The notes: generated by a model not told the origin, from the sequence alone. DNA of 6,420 nt from an uncultured Flavobacteriales bacterium (GCA_943845485.1 CALTNV010000103.1:1-6420); one strand, 5' to 3'; positions 1-6,420 are shown, counted from the first letter of the stretch. A program made the numbers and translations.

Positions 1-446
1 TGCAATGATGATATATACGTGTAAAATCTAACACCAACATCTTGTATATCAAAAACCATAATATCTATTTCTTTTAAATCAGCTACCGAAGGTTTTTTAT
101 GCTTTCCATACAATGAAATTATTTGTAAGCCTGTTTTGGTATCAATATCACTGTTTACTTTTTCACCAGCATCTTTATCTCCTCTAAAACCGTGTTCTAA
201 AGAAAAAATACTTTTAACTGAAATATTTTCATTTAGTAAGTAATCAACCAAATGTTCATTATTTAATGTGGAAGGTTGATTAGAGACTAAACCTATTTTT
301 TTGTTTTTTAATAATGGGAGATAGGTTTTAGTTTGTTCAATTCCTAATGTAATTTTAGAATTTGTTTGTGCATTGGTACAAGATAAAAATAAGCTCTGTA
401 CCAATGAAAAGAGTATAATATAGTTAAATAAACATCTTAATTTCAT
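1..446 (-). CDS. Exo-beta-N-acetylmuramidase NamZ-like (DUF1343) lipoprotein, N-terminal part
   Basis: The frame is open from an ATG at 446 to the left edge: 148 codons plus two bases, with no stop. Proteins of this family are about 400 residues, so roughly the last 250 are missing. NamZ removes N-acetylmuramic acid from peptidoglycan fragments during wall recycling. Diagnostic motifs are SNQPS (residues 55-59), EHGFRGDKDAGE (84-95, in the region thought to hold a catalytic glutamate), TGLQIISLYG (105-114), and DIQDVGVRFYTYI (133-145). The N-terminus is a hydrophobic signal peptide followed by LFLSC with Cys23. This probably makes it a lipoprotein, although Phe at -3 is not ideal and the NAQ site (25-27) could instead be cut by signal peptidase I. 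It is transcribed divergently from the permease gene. The family call is firm; substrate and localisation follow from the family. Confidence 0.88.
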   Translation of the reverse strand, partial: MKLRCLFNYIILFSLVQSLFLSCTNAQTNSKITLGIEQTKTYLPLLKNKKIGLVSNQPSTLNNEHLVDYLLNENISVKSIFSLEHGFRGDKDAGEKVNSDIDTKTGLQIISLYGKHKKPSVADLKEIDIMVFDIQDVGVRFYTYISSL

Positions 447-485
447 AAATTTATAATTTCAAATTAATACTGAAAGATACGCATT
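447..485. promoter_or_regulatory. Short divergent intergenic region, putative promoters
   Basis: These 39 bases separate the divergent NamZ-like and permease starts, so any promoters for both must lie here or inside the genes. On the minus strand, TTAATTTG (complement of 460-467) differs by one base from the Bacteroidota -7 consensus TAnnTTTG. It sits 13 bases before the ATG at 446, which would give a very short leader. I see no convincing -33 element on either strand. The promoter assignment is weak inference; the divergent arrangement is directly visible. Confidence 0.25.
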
Positions 486-2033
486 TTGAATATATCTAAC
501 TTTTTTGCGAGTAAAATTTTACAAGGAACTACAAAAACAAAAGGAATATCATATCCGTTATTAAGACTTTCTTATGTTGGGGTTTCTTTGAGTATCATCA
601 TAATGATACTTTCAGTATCTATATTAATTGGTTTTCAAAGTTCTATAAGATCAAAAGTAGTTGGATTTGGAGGACATATTAGAATTTCAAATTTTGATGG
701 AAATATATCAGCAGAGTCAACACCAATAAAACAAAACCAAGATTTCTATTCTTATTTTAATTCTTTAGATAAGGTAGAAAATATTCAAGTGTACGCTACA
801 AAAACAGGTTTATTAAAACACGATAATATAGTTGAAGGTGGAATATTAAAAGGGATTGATACAGATTTCAATAAAAAATTCTTTAATGAAAATATTGTTG
901 AAGGTCGATTTCTTAAATTAAATTCTGATAAAACATCAAAGGAAATTTTACTTTCTTCAACAATGGCTAATAAATTAAATTTAAAATTAGATGATGAAGT
1001 TTTAGTTTATTTTATTCGTTACCCAGAATCTACAATTATTAAAAAATTAAAACTTGTTGGTATATATAGCACTGGTCTTGCAGATTTTGATGAGAAATAC
1101 TCCTTCTTAGATATTAAATATATCCAAAAATATAATAACTGGGGAATTAAAACTTTTTTACAATTAAAATCTATTAAAAAAGATTCATTATTAGTTAAAG
1201 CCTCTGCTTACCCTAGTGATAGAGGGGGATATTTATATTCTTGGGATTTAAGTGGTAAATTATCTTCTAAGAGTACAAAGTTATTCCCTTTGGGTAGAGA
1301 TACTTTAATAACTGTAATAGCCCATCAAGGTAATTATAAAAGTGAATTTGATGAATCATTAATTCCAGATACAGCATACCTGAACATTTCATACGATAGT
1401 ACAAAAGGTTTTGGTAATATTGATGCTTATAAATCTACTCTAGAAACTACTGGAGGATCAGCTAAGTATTATGTTGGAGGTTTTGAAGTGAATTTAAAAA
1501 ACTATAAAGATATTTATGATGTAGATGATTTAATGTACTCTTATGTACCTGCAAATTTTGATACAAAAAAAATATTAGATCTTTCTCCCGAAATTTTTAA
1601 TTGGTTAAACTTATTAGATTTTAATGTATACATTATTATTGGTTTAATGATTATTGTTGCAATAGTAAATATTTCATCAACCTTAATGGTTTTAATTTTA
1701 GAGAAAACTAATTTTATTGGAGTATTAAAAACCTTAGGTTATAACAATTGGCACATAAGAAAGATATTTTTAGCAGTAGCTTATAAAATTCTTTTGAAAG
1801 GATTATTTTGGGGTAATTTAATTGCATTAACTGTTTTAATAATACAAAAATATTTTGGATTAGTTAAATTATCTGAAGAAACATATTTCATGTCTGTTGT
1901 TCCTGTTGAAATTAATTGGTTAATCATAATAGCTATAAATTTATTAACTATTTTTGTATCAATTATAGTATTAATTATTCCATCTTATTTTATAACTAAG
2001 ATGGATCCTGTAAAAACTGTAAAATTTTCTTAG
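486..2033 (+). CDS. FtsX/LolC-family ABC transporter permease (MacB-like periplasmic region)
   Basis: The gene encodes a 515-residue inner-membrane permease of the LolC/LolE/MacB type, which works with a separate ATPase to move lipoproteins or other envelope substrates without forming a classical pore. The N-terminus has a short cytoplasmic segment, then TM1 (about 27-50) ending in SILIGFQSSIRSKVVGFGGH, typical of Bacteroidota members. A large periplasmic region spans about 51-380. The FtsX domain follows, with TMs near 382-407, 431-455 and 477-502 and the usual DPVKTVKF tail. The family form I know is about 400 residues; the extra length lies between NNW (217-219) and VGGFEV (330-335). The start is TTG at 486: the in-frame stop at 471-473 leaves only ATA and ATT as other candidates, and GAAAG at 472-476 could be a weak ribosome-binding site. 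No ATPase gene is present in the window. It is probably co-transcribed with the PLP enzyme 2 bp downstream. Confidence 0.87.
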   Translation: MNISNFFASKILQGTTKTKGISYPLLRLSYVGVSLSIIIMILSVSILIGFQSSIRSKVVGFGGHIRISNFDGNISAESTPIKQNQDFYSYFNSLDKVENIQVYATKTGLLKHDNIVEGGILKGIDTDFNKKFFNENIVEGRFLKLNSDKTSKEILLSSTMANKLNLKLDDEVLVYFIRYPESTIIKKLKLVGIYSTGLADFDEKYSFLDIKYIQKYNNWGIKTFLQLKSIKKDSLLVKASAYPSDRGGYLYSWDLSGKLSSKSTKLFPLGRDTLITVIAHQGNYKSEFDESLIPDTAYLNISYDSTKGFGNIDAYKSTLETTGGSAKYYVGGFEVNLKNYKDIYDVDDLMYSYVPANFDTKKILDLSPEIFNWLNLLDFNVYIIIGLMIIVAIVNISSTLMVLILEKTNFIGVLKTLGYNNWHIRKIFLAVAYKILLKGLFWGNLIALTVLIIQKYFGLVKLSEETYFMSVVPVEINWLIIIAINLLTIFVSIIVLIIPSYFITKMDPVKTVKFS

Positions 2034-2035
2034 AG

Positions 2036-3019
2036 ATGAAAATATATAATAATATTTTAGAAACTATTGGAAACACTCCAATGATTAAATTAAATAAAGT
2101 AACTTCTGACGTAGATGCTACAATTTTAGCAAAAGTTGAAACTTTTAATCCAGGTAATTCTGTGAAAGACAGAATGGCTTTACAAATGCTTGAAGATGCT
2201 GAGGAGCAAGGTTTAATTAAACCAGGTGGAACTATTATTGAAGGTACAAGCGGTAATACCGGAATGGGGTTAGCTTTAGCAGCAATTATTAAAGGATATA
2301 AAGTTATTTTTACATTAGCTGATAAACAATCACAAGAAAAGATGGATATTCTTAGAGCAGTTGGAGCTGAGGTAATTGTTTGTCCAACTAATGTTGAGTC
2401 TGATGATCCAAAATCTTACTATTCTGTAGCTAAAAGATTGGCTTCAGAAATTCCAAATTCTTGGTATGTAAATCAATATGACAATCCATCAAATGCTAAG
2501 GCTCATTATTTATCTACAGGACCAGAAATTTGGGAGCAAACAGAAGGGAAAATAACACATTTTGTTGTCGGTGTTGGAACAGGAGGAACAATATCTGGTG
2601 TTGGTAAATATCTAAAAGAACAAAACCCAAATGTTAAAATAATTGGAATTGATACTTATGGTTCTGTATTTAAAAAGTATCATGAAACTGGAGAGTTTGA
2701 TAAGGATGAAATTTATTCATACATAACTGAAGGTATTGGAGAGGATATTTTACCCAAAAATGTAGATTTTTCTATTATTGATCACTTTGAAAAAGTGACC
2801 GATAAAGATGCTGCAATTATGACTCAAAGAATAGCCAAAGAAGAAGGTATTTTTGTTGGTAATTCTGCTGGTTCTGCAATTTGTGGAATTAATCAATTAA
2901 AACCCATGTTCAATAAAGAAGATGTTGTGGTTGTTTTATTTCATGATCATGGTTCGAGATACGTAGGTAAATTTTTCAATAATGAATGGATGAAAAAACA
3001 AGGTTTCATTGAAGAATAA
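2036..3019 (+). CDS. PLP-dependent cystathionine beta-synthase / cysteine synthase family enzyme
   Basis: This is a complete 327-residue fold-type II PLP enzyme. It replaces the beta substituent of serine or an activated serine, making cystathionine (with homocysteine) or cysteine (with sulfide), in the cytoplasm. The Schiff-base lysine is Lys44 in NPGNSVKDR (38-46). The substrate loop is EGTSGNTG (69-76), the PLP-phosphate loop is GTGGT (181-185), and the serine contacting the pyridine nitrogen is Ser278 in GNSAG (276-280). The stretch EGIGEDILP (233-241) resembles cystathionine beta-synthase more than CysK. The C-terminal pair of CBS regulatory domains is absent, so it is the catalytic core only. 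Similar short proteins are common in flavobacteria and are variously annotated as CBS, CysM or CysK, so I give no symbol. The ATG at 2036 follows the permease stop by 2 bp with no clear Shine-Dalgarno, suggesting translational coupling. The fold is certain; the choice between cystathionine and cysteine synthesis is not. Confidence 0.93.
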   Translation: MKIYNNILETIGNTPMIKLNKVTSDVDATILAKVETFNPGNSVKDRMALQMLEDAEEQGLIKPGGTIIEGTSGNTGMGLALAAIIKGYKVIFTLADKQSQEKMDILRAVGAEVIVCPTNVESDDPKSYYSVAKRLASEIPNSWYVNQYDNPSNAKAHYLSTGPEIWEQTEGKITHFVVGVGTGGTISGVGKYLKEQNPNVKIIGIDTYGSVFKKYHETGEFDKDEIYSYITEGIGEDILPKNVDFSIIDHFEKVTDKDAAIMTQRIAKEEGIFVGNSAGSAICGINQLKPMFNKEDVVVVLFHDHGSRYVGKFFNNEWMKKQGFIEE

Positions 3020-3030
3020 TATATTTATTC

Positions 3031-3085
3031 ATATTTAAACTAAAATAGGCTCATTATAATAATGAGCCTATTTTAGTTTAAATAT
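3031..3085. terminator. Bidirectional intrinsic terminator between convergent genes
   Basis: Positions 3031-3056 and 3060-3085 form a perfect 26-bp inverted repeat around a three-base loop. The GC-richer core is TAGGCTCATT and its complement, flanked by an A-rich tract on the left and a T-rich tract on the right. Read from either strand it is therefore a stem followed by a U-rich run. It lies 11 bp after the PLP enzyme stop. It also overlaps the end of the minus-strand outer-membrane protein gene, so one hairpin can end both convergent transcripts. The symmetry is seen directly; the terminator role is inferred from position and composition. Confidence 0.88.
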
Positions 3086-3639
3086 ATTCTGCCACCTATA
3101 CCAAAAGTAAGCACTTCAGTTAATTTGAGGTATTGATAATTTCTATTAGCATAATTATAAATATCTAAATCCCATGCACTTATTTCAAAATAAAAACTAA
3201 TCTTATTTTTTTTACTATTTGTAGATGTTTCAATTCTGTAAATTAATCCATATCTAATAGCAGTACCCCACCAATAGTAACCTGAAGGGTATTGGTTAAT
3301 ATTGTAATACTTATTATACTTATTGCCAAAAGTGTAATTTATTCCTGCACCAATAATTAATGGCTTAAGGTTTATTTTTTTTATATTAAAACTAACTTTT
3401 GGTGTGTAAAAAAACTTAGTATTTATAGACCAAATTGTTTTTTCTGCTTCAAATTTAGGTGTATAACCAACTCCTAATTGAATTGTTAAGACTTTATTTA
3501 TTTCCCAAATAGGAGAAGCACTAATCATCCCAATATTTCCTGCATATTGAACTTCATATGATTTAGGAACAAAGGGGTTTTCTTGAGCCCTAATAAAGAA
3601 TGGTAATAAATAAAAGGAAATTAGAAGTATATTTCTCAT
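3073..3639 (-). CDS. Predicted small outer-membrane beta-barrel protein, function unknown
   Basis: This gene encodes a 188-residue protein. A signal peptide (residues 1-18, probably cut after IRA, before Gln19) is followed by alternating polar and aromatic/hydrophobic strands with many Tyr, Gly and Asn and no transmembrane helix. The chain ends in a strand, GGRIYLN, as expected of an outer-membrane barrel. Motifs include YAGNIGMIS (32-40), LGVGYTPKF (55-63), KPLIIGAGINYTFG (92-105) and YPSGYYWWG (117-125). I recall the last from uncharacterised Bacteroidota outer-membrane proteins, but I know of no assigned function. The ATG lies 3 bp after the stop of the phosphatase gene, so the two are almost certainly co-transcribed and probably translationally coupled. 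The stop codon and last three sense codons lie inside the terminator stem. The envelope location is well supported; the role is unknown. Confidence 0.75.
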   Translation of the reverse strand: MRNILLISFYLLPFFIRAQENPFVPKSYEVQYAGNIGMISASPIWEINKVLTIQLGVGYTPKFEAEKTIWSINTKFFYTPKVSFNIKKINLKPLIIGAGINYTFGNKYNKYYNINQYPSGYYWWGTAIRYGLIYRIETSTNSKKNKISFYFEISAWDLDIYNYANRNYQYLKLTEVLTFGIGGRIYLN

Positions 3640-3642
3640 GGA

Positions 3643-4431
3643 TTATTTTATAATTTCGTAAGAATACTCTTTATTCCAAATTTTTAATAATATGAAACTT
3701 TCAGTTGCTGTACTACTTGTATTTAAATAAGATATTCCATGTTGATCAGGACCTGAAAAGCTAAATTGGTGATTATGCCCATTTATACTTAGCAATGTTT
3801 TATTATATCTTGCAAGAGTATTTACATATTCATCCCTTAGAGAAGGAGAAAAGTCAACATTTTTATGAGAAACATGACAAATGATAATTGCATTATCATA
3901 ATTTATAGTATCTGATAGTTCTTTATCTAACCAATTTAAGTTTGGAACACCATCCATTCCATACTCTCTAGAGTTGGTATTAAGATAAATAAATTTATTT
4001 TTTTTTAAATAAAAAGAAAAGTTTAGTTCACCATATATTTGATTGTATATAGTTTCTCCATTTCCTATTAAATCATGATTACCTACTACAGATATGTAAG
4101 GTTTATTAAGGGTAGAAAGTAGTTCATGCATCAGTATAAATTCATTTTGATTTCCAAAATCAACCAAATCTCCTGTATGTGCTATAAAATTAATTTCATT
4201 AAAATGATTTATCTTATTAATTAATATCTCAGTTGAATTATAATATCTCTGAGAATCTCCAATAATTGCTAATGACAAAGTATCACCAATAATATTTTGT
4301 TTTAATCTAGATATATTAGTTTTATTTATATCGTGATAATCACTTTCAAGTACTTGAAAGTGATTATAGTTAAATTGATCACAGCTAAATAGTGACATTA
4401 ATAATATAAGACATAAAGTTAATTTTTTCAT
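3643..4431 (-). CDS. Calcineurin-like metallophosphoesterase lipoprotein
   Basis: This is a 262-residue protein with a lipoprotein signal (LMSLFSC, lipidated Cys17), so it acts on the periplasmic side of the envelope or is surface-exposed. All five metal and catalytic blocks of the dinuclear metallophosphoesterase fold are present: GDSQ (58-61), GDLVD (87-91), GNHD (117-120), His186 in ICHVSH, and GHNH (218-221). The first block has Gln61 where GDxH enzymes have His. This occurs in some subfamilies, such as CPPED1-like proteins, so the enzyme is probably active. The substrate (phosphomonoester, phosphodiester or nucleotide) cannot be read from sequence. The ATG is 37 bp after the valS stop and the next gene starts 3 bp after this one, so it is probably the middle gene of one transcript. 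No clear Shine-Dalgarno is visible. Codons 22-32 form a perfect DNA palindrome, described separately. Confidence 0.9.
   Translation of the reverse strand: MKKLTLCLILLMSLFSCDQFNYNHFQVLESDYHDINKTNISRLKQNIIGDTLSLAIIGDSQRYYNSTEILINKINHFNEINFIAHTGDLVDFGNQNEFILMHELLSTLNKPYISVVGNHDLIGNGETIYNQIYGELNFSFYLKKNKFIYLNTNSREYGMDGVPNLNWLDKELSDTINYDNAIIICHVSHKNVDFSPSLRDEYVNTLARYNKTLLSINGHNHQFSFSGPDQHGISYLNTSSTATESFILLKIWNKEYSYEIIK
4336..4367. repeat. Perfect 32-bp palindrome inside the phosphatase gene
   Basis: Positions 4336-4351 (ATAATCACTTTCAAGT) are the exact reverse complement of 4352-4367, with no spacer. The palindrome lies in frame in the phosphatase gene and encodes residues 22-32, the linker right after the lipidated cysteine. 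It has no T-run, so it does not look like a terminator. The symmetry is directly visible; no function is assigned. Confidence 0.9.
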
Positions 4432-4468
4432 TTACAAAATGATAAAGAGGCATTAACGACCCAATAAG

Positions 4469-6325
4469 TTATTTTGTTAAAAGACTAAGTTTATTTTCTA
4501 ATACCTTAATTTTTTCTTCAGCATCGGATTGTTTTTTTCTTTCAATTTCAATTACTTTTTCTGGAGCATTAGAAACAAAACGTTCATTATTTAATTTTTT
4601 ACCTACAGAGATTAAAAAGCCTTTAGTATATTTTAATTCTTCTTCCATTTTCTTTATTTCTGCTTCAGTGTCTACTAGGTCACCAGAAGGTATAAAAAAT
4701 TCATTTTGATTTGATACAAAAGAGAATGTATTTTCATCAGGTACAGAAGAAGTATAATTAATAGAGCTTAAATTATTTAGTTTTTTTATGATTGAATTGA
4801 AAACCCTGTCATCCTCTCCATTAACTAAAACTTTTAGCTCTAAAGGTTCTTTTTGAGGAATATTATTCTTTTTTCTTATTGTTCTAATTTGTGTAGTAAC
4901 ATCTGTTTGTTTTTCAAATTTGGTAAGTATCTCTTGATCAATTGATTCAAATTTGGGCCATTCCGATAACATAATAGATTCACCATCTTTTCTTTCTTTA
5001 ATTAAATGGTAAATTTCTTCTGACACAAAAGGTGTAAATGGATGTAATATTTTTAATAAATTCTCAAAAATATTAATTGTTTCTTTAATTGTTACAACAT
5101 CAATAGGAGCTTGATAAGATGGTTTAATCATTTCTAAATACCATGAACAGAAATCATCCCAAACTAACTTATAAGTTTCCATTAATGCTTCTGATAGTCT
5201 AAATTTATCAAAAGAGTCATTAATTTTTTCTAATGTTTTAGCCATTTTATTATTAAACCATTCAATTGCTATTTTTGAAGATTCAGGCTGTTCAATTGTT
5301 TTATCAATTTCCCAAGCTTTTATAAGTCTAAAAGCATTCCATATTTTATTATTGAAATTCCTACCTTGGATACATAACTCTGTGTTAAATGGTAAATCAT
5401 TTCCAGCAGGAGCAGTTAATAATAACCCCATTCTTACAGCATCAGCACCATATTCATTAATTAATTCCACAGGATCAGGTGAATTCCCTAATGATTTTGA
5501 CATTTTTCTACCTTGTGTGTCCCTTACTAATCCTGTTAAATAGACGCTAGAAAAAGGTTTTTGACCCATGTATTCATAACCTGCTACAATCATTCTAGCA
5601 ACCCAGAAAAATAAAATATCAGGACCAGTTACTAATGCTTGAGTAGGGTAGTAGTATTCAATTTCCTCATTTTTAGGATTATTAATTCCATCGAATACAG
5701 ATATTGGCCATAACCAAGATGAAAACCAAGTATCTAATGCGTCCGGATCTTGAGTTAAGTCATCTAATGTTAAGTTATTATTATTTGATTTTTTCTTTGC
5801 TAACTCTAAAGCTTCTATTTTAGTTTCAGCTACTACAAATTCATTAAAATCACTGCCATAAAAGTATGCTGGTATTTCATGTCCCCACCATAGTTGTCTT
5901 GAAATATTCCAGTCTCTTACATTATCCATCCAATGATTGTAAGTATTAATGAATTTTTCTGGCACTAATTGAATGTCTTTTTCATTAACAGCTTTAATTG
6001 CAGGTTCAGCAAGTTCTTTCATTTTTAAGAACCATTGAACTGATAGTTTTGGTTCAATTACAGCTCCAGTTCTTTCAGAGGTTCCAACTTTATTTGTATA
6101 ATCTTCTATTTTTTCAACGAAGTATTTTTCTTCTAATTCTTTGACTATCTCGTTTCTTACTATAAATCTATCTTTACCTTCATAGTGAAGACCATGTTTG
6201 TTTAGTGTAGCATTATCATTAAAAATATCTATAATAGGTAAGTTGTGTTTGTCACCAATATCTTTATCGTTAACATCATGTGCTGGAGTAATTTTAAGAC
6301 ATCCAGTACCAAACTCTAAATCAAC
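4469..6325 (-). CDS. valS: Valyl-tRNA synthetase, C-terminal ~620 residues (5' end missing)
   Basis: ValRS charges tRNA-Val with valine in the cytoplasm and hydrolyses mischarged threonine in its CP1 editing domain. The reading frame runs well upstream of the first in-frame Met codon (6020-6022), so that Met is internal and not the start. Near 6275-6325 it encodes VDLEFGTGCLKITPAHD of the editing domain, and near 6056-6085 GTSERTGAVIEP. Next come DWNISRQLWWGHEIPAY (about 5870-5918) and the KMSKS ATP-binding loop (5492-5506), then the helical anticodon-binding domain (about 4990-5340). Last is the C-terminal coiled-coil tRNA-binding arm (about 4472-4685). About 250-260 N-terminal residues, including the HIGH motif, are missing against a usual length near 875. 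The frame matches the family up to the codon at 6323-6325, then diverges and meets a stop at 6356-6358, because the sequence folds back on itself there. The truncation may therefore be artificial. Confidence 0.95.
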   Translation of the reverse strand, partial: VDLEFGTGCLKITPAHDVNDKDIGDKHNLPIIDIFNDNATLNKHGLHYEGKDRFIVRNEIVKELEEKYFVEKIEDYTNKVGTSERTGAVIEPKLSVQWFLKMKELAEPAIKAVNEKDIQLVPEKFINTYNHWMDNVRDWNISRQLWWGHEIPAYFYGSDFNEFVVAETKIEALELAKKKSNNNNLTLDDLTQDPDALDTWFSSWLWPISVFDGINNPKNEEIEYYYPTQALVTGPDILFFWVARMIVAGYEYMGQKPFSSVYLTGLVRDTQGRKMSKSLGNSPDPVELINEYGADAVRMGLLLTAPAGNDLPFNTELCIQGRNFNNKIWNAFRLIKAWEIDKTIEQPESSKIAIEWFNNKMAKTLEKINDSFDKFRLSEALMETYKLVWDDFCSWYLEMIKPSYQAPIDVVTIKETINIFENLLKILHPFTPFVSEEIYHLIKERKDGESIMLSEWPKFESIDQEILTKFEKQTDVTTQIRTIRKKNNIPQKEPLELKVLVNGEDDRVFNSIIKKLNNLSSINYTSSVPDENTFSFVSNQNEFFIPSGDLVDTEAEIKKMEEELKYTKGFLISVGKKLNNERFVSNAPEKVIEIERKKQSDAEEKIKVLENKLSLLTK

Positions 6326-6420
6326 ATGGTCTTCACTATGAAGGTAAAGATAGATTTATAGTAAGAAACGAGATAGTCAAAGAATTAGAAGAAAAATACT
6401 TCGTTGAAAAAATAGAAGAT
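6101..6420. repeat. 98-bp exact inverted repeat (fold-back) at the window end
   Basis: Positions 6323-6420 are the exact reverse complement of 6101-6198, checked base by base, around a 124-bp spacer (6199-6322). Symmetry stops at 6199/6322 on the inner side. On the outer side it reaches the last base of the window, so its true length is unknown. The left arm is normal valS coding sequence that fits the family on both sides, so the right arm is the misplaced copy. Confidence 0.97.
6325..6420 (+). pseudogene. Inverted duplicate fragment of valS
   Basis: Read on the plus strand from 6325, this stretch encodes 32 residues beginning HGLHYEGKDRF and ending in EKIED. They are identical to the valS editing-domain residues encoded on the minus strand at 6101-6196. 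It has no start codon and no independent gene context. It is either a chimeric join at a sequence end or a true inverted duplication that breaks valS. Confidence 0.85.

Noticed and set aside
591..619. Repeated AGTATC/GATACT units forming short hairpins (591-598 with 603-610, and 605-610 with 614-619)
   Set aside because: The arms are only 6-8 bp and lie in codons for the hydrophobic TM1, where ATA/ATC/TCA codons readily give such matches.
1980..2004. Inverted repeat CCATCTTA / TAAGATGG near the end of the permease gene as an internal terminator
   Set aside because: The arms are 8 bp around a 9-base loop with no following T-run, and they lie in coding sequence before a gene 2 bp downstream. 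Chance is the simpler explanation.
4432..4468. A terminator or separate promoter between valS and the phosphatase gene
   Set aside because: The 37 bp hold no stem-loop and no convincing -7/-33 pair, so co-transcription is the default reading.
5352..5543. A 63-codon open frame on the plus strand inside valS
   Set aside because: It is antisense to the conserved KMSKS region of valS, has no family resemblance or ribosome-binding site, and is best explained as a shadow of the real gene.
4469..6022. Reading valS as a complete 517-residue gene starting at the Met codon 6020-6022
   Set aside because: Family-matching sequence (SERTGAVIEP, GTGCLKITPAHD) continues in frame upstream of that Met, so it is internal. 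The real start lies outside the window or beyond the fold-back.
6323..6420. The inverted repeat at the right end as an insertion-sequence end or a phase-variable invertible element
   Set aside because: Both arms are valS coding sequence, with no recombinase gene, target duplication or promoter in the 124-bp spacer, which is itself ordinary valS coding sequence.

Overview
The window comes from an AT-rich (roughly 30% G+C by eye) member of the Bacteroidota, most likely Flavobacteriia-like. The evidence is the gene families present: a NamZ/DUF1343 lipoprotein, a LolC/FtsX-type permease starting with a short cytoplasmic helix, a CBS-like PLP enzyme without CBS domains, and a YPxGYYWW outer-membrane protein. 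Shine-Dalgarno signals are also weak, and a long A/T-flanked hairpin serves as a shared terminator. Gene density is high and no stretch over 300 bases lacks a gene.

Layout. Positions 1-446 (minus) hold the N-terminal 148 codons of a NamZ-type exo-N-acetylmuramidase lipoprotein, cut by the left edge. A 39-bp divergent gap separates it from a plus-strand pair: a 515-aa FtsX/LolC-family permease (486-2033, TTG start) and, 2 bp later, a cystathionine beta-synthase/cysteine synthase-family enzyme (2036-3019). A 26-bp perfect inverted repeat (3031-3085) then acts as a bidirectional terminator. It faces a minus-strand run, read right to left: valS (5' end missing, 4469-6325), a calcineurin-like metallophosphoesterase lipoprotein (3643-4431), and a small predicted beta-barrel outer-membrane protein (3073-3639), with gaps of 37 bp and 3 bp.

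How the genes relate. Most are housekeeping or cell-envelope genes: wall-sugar turnover, envelope ABC transport, sulfur amino acid synthesis and tRNA charging. The lipoprotein phosphatase and the outer-membrane protein are tightly spaced and may form a small envelope unit. I see no defence system, CRISPR array, integrase or insertion sequence.

The most unusual structures are four. (1) The last 98 bases are an exact reverse-complement copy of 6101-6198, which cuts valS by a fold-back; this is most likely a chimera or assembly artefact, less likely a real inverted duplication. (2) A perfect 32-bp palindrome with no spacer lies inside the phosphatase coding sequence, just after its lipobox. (3) The permease carries about 110 extra residues in its periplasmic part compared with the usual form of this family. 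(4) The terminator stem includes the last codons of the outer-membrane protein gene.
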